Positions 35,048 to 44,969 of a DNA stretch of 64,000 bases are shown in pieces. Made by a program: the position numbers and the translations under genes. The DNA lies in contig NZ_CP065410.1 in the NCBI RefSeq assembly GCF_020544405.1, positions 1,364,001 through 1,428,000 of the forward strand. The letters run 5' to 3'. Position 1 is the stretch's first letter; each line of letters opens with the position of its first letter. Source of the DNA: Pseudomonas sp. IAC-BECa141. GTDB taxonomy: Bacteria; Pseudomonadota; Gammaproteobacteria; Pseudomonadales; Pseudomonadaceae. The notes beneath the pieces were generated by a model, which ran no database searches, was not told where the DNA came from, and saw only the letters and a list, made by a program, of their open reading frames with translations.

Positions 35048-35701
35048 TCAGTCGCTACGCGAACCGCCGAAATACCCGCAACCGCGCTGTACCTTGCCGT
35101 CGATACGCAACTCGGCGCTCATGTGCTGCACGCTGCCGGTGTTGCTGTCGACGCAGCGCTGCGGCGCTACCCACAACTCGATGCGCTGGTTGTTGGCTTC
35201 GCTGCTGAGGTTGAAACGACCGTCGCCCAGTTGCTCTTCGACGTAGGGCACGGCGAGTGGTGGCTGGCCTTCGCGGTCGATGACCAGGCCCTTGCCGCTG
35301 ACCTTGACGTTCCATTCCGGGCCATGGCCGGAGGCGCGCAGGATCAGCTGTTTGAAGTTGGGGTCGTCACAGGCAGTGCCGGAACGTTCGACGCGATAGA
35401 GCTGCGTCAGGTCGAGGCGGTCGCCGGCGATCTTTCCGCGCACGTCGGCGAACAACTTGCCCTGTTGATCGGCCAGGGTGGCGGCCTCTTGCAGGATGCT
35501 GGTGCCGCCGATGTCATTGACCACGTACTGGCGCTGCTCGCCGCACGCCTGGAACACCAGTTTGCCGTCGGCAGCGGTCAGTTGTCCCTGCATCCGCGTC
35601 TGGCCGACGTGGGAGGCACTTTCCCGCGCACCATCGAACAACTGGCACGCGGCAAACAACGGGAGCAGGGCAACAACGATCAGGGAACGGGCAACACGCA
35701 T
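35048..35701 (-). CDS. COG3650 family lipoprotein
   Basis: This 217-residue lipoprotein has the signal MRVARSLIVVALLPLFAACQ with the lipidated Cys at 19. The mature part includes FQACGEQRQYVV, then RSGTACDDPN and ELRIDGKVQRGCGYFGG; the paired cysteines could form disulfides. I recognise it as the Pseudomonas COG3650 family, of unknown function. A start six residues upstream is possible, but this ATG begins the signal peptide. Confidence 0.75.
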   Translation of the reverse strand: MRVARSLIVVALLPLFAACQLFDGARESASHVGQTRMQGQLTAADGKLVFQACGEQRQYVVNDIGGTSILQEAATLADQQGKLFADVRGKIAGDRLDLTQLYRVERSGTACDDPNFKQLILRASGHGPEWNVKVSGKGLVIDREGQPPLAVPYVEEQLGDGRFNLSSEANNQRIELWVAPQRCVDSNTGSVQHMSAELRIDGKVQRGCGYFGGSRSD

Positions 35702-35760
35702 CTTTGGCTCTCCAGACAAGTGTCGCCACGTTACGCAGGCTGACCGTTCATCACAAGGGT

Positions 35761-36360
35761 TTAGCCCACGTGAAATGTCTGACCTGTCTGCAAGCCTTCG
35801 ACACTTTTGGCGTAGGCCAATGCCACATCCGCCGCAGGAACCGGCTTGTAGCCACGGAAGTACGGGGCGTAACTGCCCATGGCTTCCACCAGCACGGTCG
35901 GGCTGATCGAGTTGACGCGCAGACCGCGTGGCAGCTCAATGGCCGCTGCGCGGACGAAACTGTCGAGCGCGCCGTTGACCAGTGCAGCCGACGCGCCGCT
36001 GCGGATCGGATCGTGGCTGAGCACGCCGGTGGTGAAGGTGAAGGATGCGCCGTCGTTGGCGAATTCGCGGCCGATCAACAGCAGATTGACCTGGCCCATC
36101 AACTTGTCTTTCAGGCCGAGGGCGAAGCTGTCTTCGGTCATTTCACCCAGCGGGGCGAAGGTTACGTTGCCGGCGGCACACACCAGCGCGTCGAACTTGC
36201 CGGTCTGTTCGAACAATTTGCGAATCGATGCGCTGTCGCTGATATCCACCTGGAAATCGCCGCTGTTGCGGCCGATACGAATGACTTCATGACGCTGCGA
36301 CAGCTCTTTGTCCACCGCCGAACCGATGGTGCCGCCGGCGCCGATCAACAGAATTTTCAT
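35761..36360 (-). CDS. Short-chain dehydrogenase/reductase
   Basis: This 199-residue short-form SDR has the nucleotide motif GAGGTIGSAV near the start and the strand end CAAGN, followed by a serine in TFTTGVLS. The usual catalytic YxxxK is replaced by GASAALVNGALDSF, so classical SDR catalysis is doubtful, as in several atypical SDR proteins. It is transcribed divergently from the LysR regulator 103 bases away, which probably controls it. Confidence 0.85.
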   Translation of the reverse strand: MKILLIGAGGTIGSAVDKELSQRHEVIRIGRNSGDFQVDISDSASIRKLFEQTGKFDALVCAAGNVTFAPLGEMTEDSFALGLKDKLMGQVNLLLIGREFANDGASFTFTTGVLSHDPIRSGASAALVNGALDSFVRAAAIELPRGLRVNSISPTVLVEAMGSYAPYFRGYKPVPAADVALAYAKSVEGLQTGQTFHVG

Positions 36361-36463
36361 CGTGATTGCCTCAAGTGATTGAACGAGGTTTCAGTCTAGA
36401 GTGGTTTTTTCTGCGGATAAGCGCACTAATGGGCAACCTTTGGTTTTCAAATGGAAACAATCC

Positions 36464-37372
36464 ATGAGCGAGATGGATGATCTGGCGGCGTTCGCGGTGT
36501 TGATCGAGGCCGGCAGTTTTACCCTGGCGGCGCAGCAATTGGGGTGCAGCAAGGGGCAGCTGTCCAAGCGTATCAGTCAGCTGGAGGCGCGTTTTTCCGT
36601 GGTGTTGCTGCAACGTACGACGCGTCGGCTGAGCCTGACCGCGGCCGGTGCGGCGTTGTTGCCACAGGCACAGGCGCTGGTAGTCCAGGTGGAGCGAGCG
36701 CGTCAGGCATTGGCGCGATTGAAGGACGACATGGCTGGCCCGGTGCGTATGACGGTTCCGGTGTCGCTGGGAGAAACGTTCTTCGACGGTCTGCTGTTGG
36801 ACTTCTCGCAGAAATACCCCGAAGTGCAGATCGAACTGGAGCTGAACAACAGCTACCGCGACCTGTCCCGCGACGGCTTCGATCTGGCGATTCGCACCGA
36901 GGTCGCCAATGACGAGCGACTGGTGGCCAGGCCGCTGCTGGCCTGGCAGGAAATGACCTGCGCCAGCCCCGCCTATCTGGAACGTTTTGGCGAACCACTG
37001 ACGCCGCAGGCACTGGCCGAACACCGTTGCCTGCTCAACAGTCATTACAGCGGTCGCGAGGAATGGCTTTATCACCAGCAACACGAACTGCTGCGGGTGC
37101 GGGTGTCGGGACCGTTCGCCAGCAATCACTACAACCTGTTGAAGAAAGCCGCATTGGCCGGCGCCGGGATCGCTCGCCTGCCGTCCTATCTGTTGCAGGC
37201 GGAATTGGCTGACGGCCGATTGCGCTGGCTCCTTCGCGATTTTCAGACCCGTCGCATGCCGATGTACCTGGTGCACCCTTATCAGGGGGGATTACCGAAA
37301 CGTACTCAGGTGCTGGCGGATTACCTGATCGGCTGGTTCAAACTCAGCGGCGAAGCGCTGGACCGGTTGTAG
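36464..37372 (+). CDS. LysR-family transcriptional regulator
   Basis: This 302-residue regulator has an N-terminal winged helix-turn-helix (MDDLAAFAVLIEAGSFTLAA, KGQLSKRISQLEARFSVVLL) and a C-terminal effector domain (RMTVPVSLGETFFDGLLLDF). It is divergent from the SDR gene, the usual arrangement for a LysR regulator and its target. The start at MSEMDD is chosen because the helix-turn-helix begins directly after it. Its 3' end overlaps that of the convergent doxX gene by 52 bases. Confidence 0.9.
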   Translation: MSEMDDLAAFAVLIEAGSFTLAAQQLGCSKGQLSKRISQLEARFSVVLLQRTTRRLSLTAAGAALLPQAQALVVQVERARQALARLKDDMAGPVRMTVPVSLGETFFDGLLLDFSQKYPEVQIELELNNSYRDLSRDGFDLAIRTEVANDERLVARPLLAWQEMTCASPAYLERFGEPLTPQALAEHRCLLNSHYSGREEWLYHQQHELLRVRVSGPFASNHYNLLKKAALAGAGIARLPSYLLQAELADGRLRWLLRDFQTRRMPMYLVHPYQGGLPKRTQVLADYLIGWFKLSGEALDRL

Positions 37373-37836
37373 TGCCTGGCGATCAAGTGATCGATCGACA
37401 CTTTGCCCGGCCCGGTGGCCATCAGGTACAGGAGAACCGCTGCCCAGGTGCCGTGAGTCGGGTAGGCGTCGGGGTAGACGAATAGCTCGATGACCAGCGT
37501 CATGCCCAGCAAGGCCAGCGCTGAAAACCGTGTGGCGAAGCCGATCAGGATCAGCATCGGGAAGAAGTGCTCGGCAAACGCCGCCATGTGCGCGGCGATG
37601 TCCGGCGACAGCAACGGCACGTGGTATTCGCTCTGGAACAGCGGAATCGTCGAGTCCGCCAGATGCGGCCAGCCAATCTGGAATGTTCCGTCGATCAGGT
37701 CGATGGCCAGGCCCTCGACCTTGGTCTGTCCGGATTTCCAGAACACCGCCGCGATGGAAAAACGCGCGATGAAGGCGATCAGGCTGTGTGGGATTTTTTC
37801 CAGCAGCGCGATGGCGCGCGCAACGAGACTGTTCAT
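37321..37836 (-). CDS. DoxX-family membrane protein of the bufferin operon
   Basis: This 171-residue protein has four hydrophobic segments of the DoxX fold (LIAFIARFSIAAVFWKSGQ, MLILIGFATRFSALALLGM). Its start overlaps the stop of the preceding bufC-type gene by four bases, so it belongs to the same unit. DoxX genes are frequent last members of MNIO/bufferin operons, where a redox or membrane role is proposed. Its last 52 bases run antisense to the end of the LysR gene. Confidence 0.82.
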   Translation of the reverse strand: MNSLVARAIALLEKIPHSLIAFIARFSIAAVFWKSGQTKVEGLAIDLIDGTFQIGWPHLADSTIPLFQSEYHVPLLSPDIAAHMAAFAEHFFPMLILIGFATRFSALALLGMTLVIELFVYPDAYPTHGTWAAVLLYLMATGPGKVSIDHLIARHYNRSSASPLSLNQPIR

Positions 37837-38591
37837 GACGACACCTTTGGATAGAAATGAGTGATGACTTGGCGGTTGATCAGCAGGGCGAGGGTCTGGC
37901 TGAGGTCGAAGGCTTCGGCGGACTCCAGCGCCTGCGTGAGTGACAGGCCGGCCTTGAGGTGGCGAATGAACTGGCCGGCGCCGCGATCCACGGCGAACAC
38001 CTCGACCTCCAGTCCGTTGCGCAGAATCAACGCGTGTTGGGCATGAAGAGGAACGATCCCGGCCAGCGTGGCGTCGTGCTGATGCGCGGCCCAGATGTCC
38101 ACTACGGCGAAGCTTGAATCGAGCAGATGCAGCGAAGGGTGCAGGCCGATGCGCAGTTCATTCAGCGTATCGGCATCTGCAAACACGGCGGCGATCCGCT
38201 CCTGACTCAAAGGCAAAGCATCGGCCGCGTGATAAGCCAGCGTGCGCAAGCGTTCCAGCCGCGCGACGTCGGCCAGATAGGGGACGCTCGCGGCAGGTTC
38301 GAATCCGCTGATGAAGTCCGCCAGCTCACTGCCGTAGTCGCTCATCAACGGACTGTGCGGCGGATGGCTTTGCACGAAAACGCCGGCCATGGCCTGGAAG
38401 AATTCGTCACCCACCAACTGCATTACCACGGGATAGCTGTCGGCCAGTGCGTTGATCAGCGAACCCTGCACGTTGTTGCGGTAGACCGCGAAACGGCTGG
38501 TCGGATCGGCGCCGTTGGCGCTGCACAAACCGTCGGGGCAGGGCAGCCCGGTATCGAGCAACGCAGCGCTGAACGCGGTTTGAGTGCTCAT
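37833..38591 (-). CDS. bufC: BufC/HvfC-type partner protein (DUF2063 N-terminal domain)
   Basis: This 252-residue protein begins with the DUF2063 domain: [36 protein letters not shown] and [20 protein letters not shown]. Such proteins partner MNIO enzymes and are thought to recognise the precursor peptide and help its modification. The gene overlaps bufB upstream and doxX downstream by four bases each. The assignment rests on the family and the complete operon order. Confidence 0.85.
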   Translation of the reverse strand: MSTQTAFSAALLDTGLPCPDGLCSANGADPTSRFAVYRNNVQGSLINALADSYPVVMQLVGDEFFQAMAGVFVQSHPPHSPLMSDYGSELADFISGFEPAASVPYLADVARLERLRTLAYHAADALPLSQERIAAVFADADTLNELRIGLHPSLHLLDSSFAVVDIWAAHQHDATLAGIVPLHAQHALILRNGLEVEVFAVDRGAGQFIRHLKAGLSLTQALESAEAFDLSQTLALLINRQVITHFYPKVSS

Positions 38592-39484
38592 GGCCGAGCT
38601 CCCGCACCCAGCAACAGCGCATCGGCCTGCTGCGCTTCTGCCAACAGCACGTTAAAGGCCGGCACCTGATTGTCCCGTTCGATCAGCGTCGCCACCGGGC
38701 CGACGCGTTCCAGCGCTTGCCGGTACAACGACCAGACGGCTTGATCGATTGGCGCGCCGTGATCGTCGATCAGCAAACGATCACCGAGGCTGTCGGAGTC
38801 TTCAGCAAACCCCGCCAGATGAATCTCGCCCACTGCGCGCAGAGGTAGTGCGTCGAGATAGGCCAAGGGATCACGTTGATGGTTGATGCACGAGACGTAG
38901 ACGTTGTTCACGTCCAGTAACAGGCCGCAGCCACTGCGCCGGACGACTTCACGGATGAAATCCGCTTCGTCGATGGTCGAGCGCTCGAACGCCAGATAGG
39001 TTGCCGGGTTTTCCAGGAGCATCGGGCGTTTGAGGGTGTTCTGCACCTGGTCGATGTGGTCACAGACGCGGTTCAGCGTCGGTGTGTCGTACGCCAGAGG
39101 AAGCAAATCATTGAGAAACACCGGGCCATGGCTGGACCAGGCCAGGTGTTCGGAAAAGGATTGGGGTTGATAGCGCTCGATCAGTGCCGCCAGGCGTTTG
39201 AGGTGCTGGACATCCAGCGCGCCTTCGGTACCGATAGACAGCCCGACACCGTGCAGCGACAGCGGATACGCCTCGCGGATCAAACCCAGAAAATGATGGA
39301 ACGGGCCGCCGGCCACCATGTAGTTTTCGGCGTGGACCTCGAAGAATCCGATGTCCGGAAGAGAACCGAGCACTTCACGAAAGTGCCCGGTCTTGAGCCC
39401 CAGCCCGGCGCGGGGCGGGAGCCCGGTGAGGGCTGCCCGAGTGCGGGGGGAGGCATGGTCGCAGGAGGTGATCATGTTCGTCAC
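38588..39484 (-). CDS. bufB: BufB-type multinuclear non-heme iron oxidase (MNIO, DUF692)
   Basis: This 298-residue TIM-barrel enzyme carries the expected iron ligands: [50 protein letters not shown] and [12 protein letters not shown] enzymes of this family oxidise cysteines of a small precursor to heterocycles such as thiooxazoles, producing copper-binding bufferins. The precursor gene lies 17 bases upstream, and bufC follows with a four-base overlap. All the His, Asp and Glu motifs appear intact. Confidence 0.9.
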   Translation of the reverse strand: MTNMITSCDHASPRTRAALTGLPPRAGLGLKTGHFREVLGSLPDIGFFEVHAENYMVAGGPFHHFLGLIREAYPLSLHGVGLSIGTEGALDVQHLKRLAALIERYQPQSFSEHLAWSSHGPVFLNDLLPLAYDTPTLNRVCDHIDQVQNTLKRPMLLENPATYLAFERSTIDEADFIREVVRRSGCGLLLDVNNVYVSCINHQRDPLAYLDALPLRAVGEIHLAGFAEDSDSLGDRLLIDDHGAPIDQAVWSLYRQALERVGPVATLIERDNQVPAFNVLLAEAQQADALLLGAGARP

Positions 39485-39500
39485 TCGGGCAGGCCGTGGA

Positions 39501-39809
39501 TCAGGACTTGGCCTTGAAGGCTTCCATCTGGCCGAAACCGGTCGGCGAGGTCTTGCTTTCGGTGGTGGTGCAGGTGCCTTTCGGTACGAATTTCCAGGCG
39601 TTGGCCTGGTAATCCATTTTCGCTGTGCCTGCGCAGGTGGTGCCGGCGCCGGCGGCGCAGTCGTTATGACCTTTCATGGCCACGCCGAAGCATTTTTCCA
39701 TGTTGCTGTTGTCGGCGGCCTGAGCGGTCGAAACGGCGGCCATGCTCAGGGCAGAACCGAGGGCCAGAACCAGGGCGGTGGCGGACAGGGTGCGGGTGGT
39801 AGCAGTCAT
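39501..39809 (-). CDS. bufA: Bufferin precursor peptide (DUF2282, BufA1 type)
   Basis: This 102-residue protein has a Sec signal peptide ([20 protein letters not shown] onward, likely cut after AQAA near 31-32) and a mature core with four cysteines at 40, 51, 59 and 80. The family motif is [15 protein letters not shown], followed by [17 protein letters not shown] and GTC. In bufferins the core Cys residues are modified by the MNIO enzyme and the product binds copper in the periplasm. GGAGAAACATC precedes the ATG at 39809, a good ribosome-binding site. The gene is separated from the livF end by a strong terminator. Confidence 0.88.
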   Translation of the reverse strand: MTATTRTLSATALVLALGSALSMAAVSTAQAADNSNMEKCFGVAMKGHNDCAAGAGTTCAGTAKMDYQANAWKFVPKGTCTTTESKTSPTGFGQMEAFKAKS

Positions 39810-39921
39810 GATGTTTCTCCGGTCTTTTACTTGGGTTGAACAAGCGAATGCGCTTGCTTGCCCCACTAGAGAAACGACTTGGCGATGCGTTACAGCGATC
39901 GGTAAAAGTTTTTTTCCGGCA

Positions 39922-39957
39922 CAAACAGAAAACGGCCCGAAGGCCGTTTTCTGTTTG
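39922..39957. terminator. Strong terminator after livF
   Basis: CAAACAGAAAACGGCC (39922-39937) pairs perfectly with GGCCGTTTTCTGTTTG (39942-39957) around a 4-base loop. It lies 11 bases beyond the livF stop and upstream of the bufA promoter region, separating the two leftward operons. Confidence 0.85.
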
Positions 39958-39967
39958 CTGCGATCCA

Positions 39968-40669
39968 TCAACCGCCGAGGTACGCCTCGCGTACTTTCGA
40001 GTCGGTCAGCAGCGCTTCACCGGTGCCTTGCATGACCACCCGGCCGTTCTCCAGCACGTAGGCGCGGTCAGCGATTTTCAGCGCCTGGTTGGCGTTCTGC
40101 TCGACCAGGAACACCGTCACACCGTCCTTGCGCAGCTGTTCGATGATGTCGAAGATCTGCTGGATGATGATCGGTGCCAGGCCCAGCGACGGCTCGTCGA
40201 GCAGGAGCAGTTTCGGCTTGCTCATCAGCGCGCGGCCGATGGCGAGCATTTGCTGTTCGCCGCCGGACATGGTGCCGCCACGCTGGTTGAAGCGTTCTTT
40301 CAGGCGTGGGAAAAGTCCGAGAACCTTGTCCATCTGTTCCTGATAGTCGCCCTTGTCGGTGAAGAATCCGCCCATGGACAGGTTTTCTTCGACAGTCAGG
40401 CGGGCAAACACCCGACGGCCTTCCGGCACCACGGCGATGCTTTTGCGCATGATCTGCGACGAGTCCTGGCCGACCAGTTCCTCACCCATGTAGCGGATGC
40501 TGCCACTGTGGGCCTGCGGCGAACCGCACAGCGTCATCAGCAGCGTGGACTTGCCGGCACCGTTGGCGCCGATCAGGGTCACGATCTCGCCCTGGCGGAC
40601 TTCGACGTTGACGCTGTGCAGGGCCTGGATCTTGCCGTAGAAGGTGGAAACGTTTTCGAACTGCAGCAT
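39968..40669 (-). CDS. livF: Branched-chain amino acid ABC transporter ATPase LivF/BraG
   Basis: This 233-residue ATPase has Walker [10 protein letters not shown], signature MSGGEQQML and Walker [12 protein letters not shown]. The short length and the [15 protein letters not shown] segment identify the LivF/BraG half. It is last in the braC-livHMGF operon and starts directly after the livG stop. A terminator follows. Confidence 0.93.
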   Translation of the reverse strand: MLQFENVSTFYGKIQALHSVNVEVRQGEIVTLIGANGAGKSTLLMTLCGSPQAHSGSIRYMGEELVGQDSSQIMRKSIAVVPEGRRVFARLTVEENLSMGGFFTDKGDYQEQMDKVLGLFPRLKERFNQRGGTMSGGEQQMLAIGRALMSKPKLLLLDEPSLGLAPIIIQQIFDIIEQLRKDGVTVFLVEQNANQALKIADRAYVLENGRVVMQGTGEALLTDSKVREAYLGG

Positions 40670-41437
40670 TTACGCTTCCCCCAGGTAGGCTTTGATCACT
40701 TCAGGATTGTCGCGGATCTGTTCCGGCGTGCCGTCGGCCAGAGGCGTGCCCTGGTTGATCACGACGATGTGGTCGGAAATGCTCATGACCAGTTTCATGT
40801 CGTGTTCGATCAGCAGCACGGTCACATTGTGCTCTTCACGCAGCACGCTGATCAGCGCCTTGAGGTCTTCGGTTTCCTTCGGGTTCAGGCCGGCGGCCGG
40901 TTCGTCGAGCATGAGAATCCGCGGACGGGTCATCATGCAGCGGGCGATTTCCAGGCGACGCTGCTGACCGTAGGCCAGGGTGCCGGCGGGGCGGTTGGCG
41001 AACTCTTTCAGGTTGACCTTTTCCAGCCAGTACTCGGCGAACTCCATGGCCTCGCGCTCGCTCTTGCGAAACGCCGGGGTCTTGAACAGGCCGGACAGGA
41101 AGTTGGTGTTCAGATGACGGTGCTGGGCGATCAACAGGTTCTCGACCGCCGTCATGTCCTTGAACAACCGCACGTTCTGGAACGTGCGCACCACGCCTTT
41201 GAGGGCGATCTTGTGGCCCGGCAGGCCCTGGATCGGCTCGCCGTCCAGCAGGATGCTGCCGCCCGACGGCTGGTAGAAACCGGTCAGGCAGTTGAACACG
41301 GTGGTCTTGCCGGCGCCGTTCGGCCCGATCAGTGCCACCACCTGTTTTTCCTTCACGGTCAGGGCCACGCCGTTGACTGCCAGCAGGCCGCCGAAGCGCA
41401 TGCTCAGATTTTCGACTTTCAGGATCTCGCGGCTCAT
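40670..41437 (-). CDS. livG: Branched-chain amino acid ABC transporter ATPase LivG/BraF
   Basis: This 255-residue ATPase has Walker [21 protein letters not shown] as the signature region (LAYGQQ replaces LSGGQ, as usual in LivG), and Walker [11 protein letters not shown]. The C-terminal [15 protein letters not shown] ending is typical. It pairs with LivF to energise uptake of leucine, isoleucine and valine. The ATG overlaps the livM stop by four bases. Confidence 0.93.
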   Translation of the reverse strand: MSREILKVENLSMRFGGLLAVNGVALTVKEKQVVALIGPNGAGKTTVFNCLTGFYQPSGGSILLDGEPIQGLPGHKIALKGVVRTFQNVRLFKDMTAVENLLIAQHRHLNTNFLSGLFKTPAFRKSEREAMEFAEYWLEKVNLKEFANRPAGTLAYGQQRRLEIARCMMTRPRILMLDEPAAGLNPKETEDLKALISVLREEHNVTVLLIEHDMKLVMSISDHIVVINQGTPLADGTPEQIRDNPEVIKAYLGEA

Positions 41438-42690
41438 TTGCGCAGCTCCATGTGAGGACGTTGCATGGGCAGCAGACCTTGAGGTCGCCAGATCATCATC
41501 AGCACCATCAGGGCGCCGAACATCAACATGCGGTACTCACTGAACTCACGCATCATTTCCGGCAGCAGGATCATCACCACAGCCGCGAGAATCACGCCCA
41601 GCTGCGAGCCCATGCCACCCAGCACCACGATGGCGAGGATGATCGCCGACTCGATGAAGGTGAACGATTCCGGCGTCACCAGACCCTGACGGGCGGCGAA
41701 GAAGCTGCCGGCAAAACCGGCGAAGCTCGCGCCCAGGGTGAACGCCGACAGCTTGATCACGGTCGGGTTGAGACCCAGCGCACGGCAGGCAATCTCATCT
41801 TCACGCAGTGCTTCCCACGCACGGCCGATCGGCATGCGCAGCAGGCGGTTGATGATGAACAGCGCCGCCAGCGCCAGCAGCAGGGCAACCAGGTAGAGGA
41901 AGATCACCTTGTTGATCGAGTTGTATTCCAGGCCGAAGTACTCGTGGAAGGTTTGCAGGCCTTCCGCGGCCTTGCGTTCGAAGGTCAGGCCGAAGAACGT
42001 CGGTTTCTCGATGTTGCTGATGCCGTTCGGGCCGCCGGTGATGTCGGTCAGGTTACGCAGGAACAGGCGGATGATTTCCCCGAAACCCAGGGTCACGATC
42101 GCCAGATAGTCGCCGCGCAGACGCAATACCGGGAAACCGAGCAGGAAGCCGAACGTCGCCGCCATCAGGCCGGCAATCGGCAGGCAGATCCAGAAGCTCA
42201 GGCCATAGTAGTGCGACAGCAGCGCGTAGCTGTAGGCGCCGACGGCGTAGAAGCCGACGTAACCCAGGTCGAGCAGACCGGCCAGACCGACCACGATGTT
42301 CAGGCCCAGGCCGAGCATCACGTAGATCAGGATCAGCGTCGCGATGTCCACCGCGCCACGGGAGCCGAAGAACGGCCACACCAGCGCACCGATGATCAGC
42401 GCGATGATGAAGTAGCGCTGGGTGGTCGGCAGGGTCAGGAAGTTGCTGGCCTTGGCCGGGATCAGCGGCATGCCCGGCGACGAACGCCACGCCTTGCTGA
42501 TCTGCTGGTTGAACAGCACCCGCAGGAACATCAGCACCGAGCAGATGGCGATGGTCGCCAGAATGGCCGGGCTGGTGTTGTGCACTTCCAGGTTGATGCC
42601 GACGATGGTCAGTTTCAGTCCCAGTACCGGATAGGCCACGGCCCAGACCAGCAAGGCGCTGAACAGCGCCTGTTTAAGATTCCTGTTCAT
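41434..42690 (-). CDS. livM: Branched-chain amino acid ABC transporter permease LivM/BraE
   Basis: This 418-residue permease has about ten hydrophobic segments, with [20 protein letters not shown], then [18 protein letters not shown] and [20 protein letters not shown] as its coupling loop. The extra N-terminal region is normal for Pseudomonas BraE. It forms the channel with LivH. Four-base overlaps link it to livH and livG. Confidence 0.93.
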   Translation of the reverse strand: MNRNLKQALFSALLVWAVAYPVLGLKLTIVGINLEVHNTSPAILATIAICSVLMFLRVLFNQQISKAWRSSPGMPLIPAKASNFLTLPTTQRYFIIALIIGALVWPFFGSRGAVDIATLILIYVMLGLGLNIVVGLAGLLDLGYVGFYAVGAYSYALLSHYYGLSFWICLPIAGLMAATFGFLLGFPVLRLRGDYLAIVTLGFGEIIRLFLRNLTDITGGPNGISNIEKPTFFGLTFERKAAEGLQTFHEYFGLEYNSINKVIFLYLVALLLALAALFIINRLLRMPIGRAWEALREDEIACRALGLNPTVIKLSAFTLGASFAGFAGSFFAARQGLVTPESFTFIESAIILAIVVLGGMGSQLGVILAAVVMILLPEMMREFSEYRMLMFGALMVLMMIWRPQGLLPMQRPHMELRK

Positions 42691-43610
42691 ACTTTCTCAA
42701 CCTCCGGACGGCCCAGAATGCCGGTCGGACGGAACAACAGCACCAGAACCAACAAGCCGAAAGCCACGACGTCCTTGTACTGGTCGCCGAAGATATCGGC
42801 ACCAAAGGCTTCCGCCACCCCGAGCACCAGCCCGCCGAGCATGGCGCCGGGGATGCTGCCGATCCCGCCCAGTACCGCAGCGGTGAAGGCCTTGAGGCCG
42901 ACGAGGAAACCGGCGTTCGGGTTGATCACGCCGTATTGCATGCTCAGCAGCACGGCCGCGACGGCCGCCAGCGCAGCACCGATGACGAAGGTCAGGGCGA
43001 TGATGTTGTTGGTGTTGATGCCCAGCAGGTTGGCCATCTTGATGTCTTCGGCGCAGGCGCGGCAGGCGCGGCCCAGGCGAGAGCGGGAGATGAACAGCGT
43101 GAGGCCGAGCATGGCGATCAGGGTCACCACGAACACCACGATTTGCATGTAGGAAATCAGCACTTCATGTGCGCCACCTGGGCCGAAGGCAAAATTGCCC
43201 GGAATCAGGTTGGGGATAGCTTTGTCCTTGGAGTCTTGCGCCAGCAGAACGGTGTTCTGCAGGAAGATCGACATACCGATCGCGGAAATCAGCGGGATCA
43301 GACGGTTGCTGCCGCGCAACGGGCGGTAGGCAATGCGTTCGATGCTGTAACCGTAGGAGCTGGTGACGACGATGCTGGCGATGAAAGCCACGGTCATCAA
43401 CAGCGGAACGCTTTCGAGTCCCATCATGGTCAGCCCGGCGATGGCGATGAACGCCACGTAGGAACCGATCATGTACACCTCGCCGTGGGCGAAGTTGATC
43501 ATTCCAATGATGCCGTAGACCATCGTGTAGCCGATGGCGATCAGGGCATACATGCTGCCAACGTTCAAGCCGTTAACCAGCTGTTGGAAGAAGTGATAGA
43601 TGTCAGGCAT
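42687..43610 (-). CDS. livH: Branched-chain amino acid ABC transporter permease LivH/BraD
   Basis: This 307-residue permease starts [20 protein letters not shown] and has [20 protein letters not shown], the LivH signature near the N-terminus, plus [16 protein letters not shown] as its coupling loop. It follows braC after a 231-base gap containing a perfect terminator hairpin, so it is probably produced at lower levels than the binding protein. Confidence 0.93.
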   Translation of the reverse strand: MPDIYHFFQQLVNGLNVGSMYALIAIGYTMVYGIIGMINFAHGEVYMIGSYVAFIAIAGLTMMGLESVPLLMTVAFIASIVVTSSYGYSIERIAYRPLRGSNRLIPLISAIGMSIFLQNTVLLAQDSKDKAIPNLIPGNFAFGPGGAHEVLISYMQIVVFVVTLIAMLGLTLFISRSRLGRACRACAEDIKMANLLGINTNNIIALTFVIGAALAAVAAVLLSMQYGVINPNAGFLVGLKAFTAAVLGGIGSIPGAMLGGLVLGVAEAFGADIFGDQYKDVVAFGLLVLVLLFRPTGILGRPEVEKV

Positions 43611-43791
43611 TACAGCGCTCCTAAAAACCTGATACGCATTTCACTGGTGGAGTCATTTTCCCGCCCGGTCCCGTGGATCTTTATCCACTTCGAATCCGGG
43701 TTTTGCCAGCGAACCGCTGATGACGGTTTTGAGATTTTCAGGTGGGGAGACTGGCGGATCACGCCAGCGCGGCCCAATACATTCGTAAAAC

Positions 43792-43817
43792 AAAGCCCAC
43801 GGCACGCCGTGGGCTTT
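43792..43817 (-). terminator. Hairpin between braC and livH
   Basis: AAAGCCCACGGC (43792-43803) pairs perfectly with GCCGTGGGCTTT (43806-43817) around two bases; the true loop must open one or two pairs. On the minus strand it is followed by TTTG, giving a moderate terminator just after braC. Partial termination would explain excess binding protein over permease. Confidence 0.75.
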
Positions 43818-43841
43818 ATTGGCAGTCAGTCAGGCAGCGCC

Positions 43842-44969
43842 TTACTGAGGCGACACTTCGGTTTTAGGTTTGCCGTTGTGCCACTCGTAAACCACGAATT
43901 TGAAATCCTTCAGGTCGCCCTTGGCGTCGAAGCTCAGATCGCCGGTCGGGGTCTTGAAAGTACCGGCGTGGATGGCTTCAGCCACTTTGGCAGGGTCTTC
44001 GGACTTGGCCGCAGCGATACCGCCGACAATCACTTCAACTGCCGAGTAGGACGGGAACACGAACGGACCGCTCGGGTCTTCTTTCTTGGCCTTGAATGCA
44101 TCGGCCAGGGCCACGTTGGCCGGATCCTGGTCGAAGGATTTCGGCAGGGTCACCAGCAGGCCTTCGGATGCGTCCTTGGCGATCTGGGTGATCGAGTCGT
44201 TACCCACGCCTTCCGGACCCATGAACTTGGCTTTCAGGCCTTTTTCCTGGGCTTGACGCAGGATCAGGCCCAGCTCCGGGTGGTAGCCGCCGTAGTAGAC
44301 GAAGTCGACGTTGGCTTGCTTGAGTTTGGCGATGATCGCGGAGAAGTCCTTGTCGCCGGCGTTGACGCCTTCGAACACGGCAACCTTGGTGCCTTTCTTC
44401 TCGAGGGTGGATTTGACGGCGGTGGCGATGCCTTCACCGTACTGCTGCTTGTCGTGCAGCACGCCGACGATTTTCGGCTTCACGTGATCGGCAATGTAGT
44501 TACCGGCGGCAGGGCCCTGGGCGCTGTCCAGACCGATGGTGCGGAAGACCATTTTGTAACCACGGTTGGTGATGTCCGGGCTGGTGGCAGCCGGGGTGAT
44601 CATGATCACGCCTTCGTCTTCATAGATGTCCGAAGCAGGCTGAGTGGAGCTGGAGCACAGGTGACCGACCACGAACTTGACGCCGTCGTTGACGACCTTG
44701 TTCGCAACCGCTACCGCTTGTTTAGGATCGCAAGCGTCATCGTATTCAACGGCTTCGAGCTTCTTGCCGTCGACGCCGCCTTTGGCGTTGATCTGTTCGA
44801 TGGCCATTTTCGCGCCACTGAACTGCATGTCGCCGTACTGGGCTACTGGACCGGTTTTAGGGCCGGCGATACCGATCTTGATGGTGTCAGCCGCGAACGA
44901 ATGGCTGGCAACCCCGGCCAGAACCATAGCGGCAAACAGTTTGGAAATCTGCTTAGTAGCCTTAGTCAT
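43842..44969 (-). CDS. braC: Branched-chain amino acid-binding periplasmic protein BraC/LivK
   Basis: This 375-residue binding protein has a signal peptide (MTKATKQISKLFAAMVLAGV, cut near SFAADT) and the family-1 bilobed fold: IKIGIAGPKTGPVAQYGDMQ, VVGHLCSSSTQPASDIYEDE and PAATSPDITNRGYKMVFRT. It has a pair of Cys at a typical spacing. It delivers leucine, isoleucine, valine and, in P. aeruginosa, alanine to the LivHMGF channel. Confidence 0.92.
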   Translation of the reverse strand: MTKATKQISKLFAAMVLAGVASHSFAADTIKIGIAGPKTGPVAQYGDMQFSGAKMAIEQINAKGGVDGKKLEAVEYDDACDPKQAVAVANKVVNDGVKFVVGHLCSSSTQPASDIYEDEGVIMITPAATSPDITNRGYKMVFRTIGLDSAQGPAAGNYIADHVKPKIVGVLHDKQQYGEGIATAVKSTLEKKGTKVAVFEGVNAGDKDFSAIIAKLKQANVDFVYYGGYHPELGLILRQAQEKGLKAKFMGPEGVGNDSITQIAKDASEGLLVTLPKSFDQDPANVALADAFKAKKEDPSGPFVFPSYSAVEVIVGGIAAAKSEDPAKVAEAIHAGTFKTPTGDLSFDAKGDLKDFKFVVYEWHNGKPKTEVSPQ

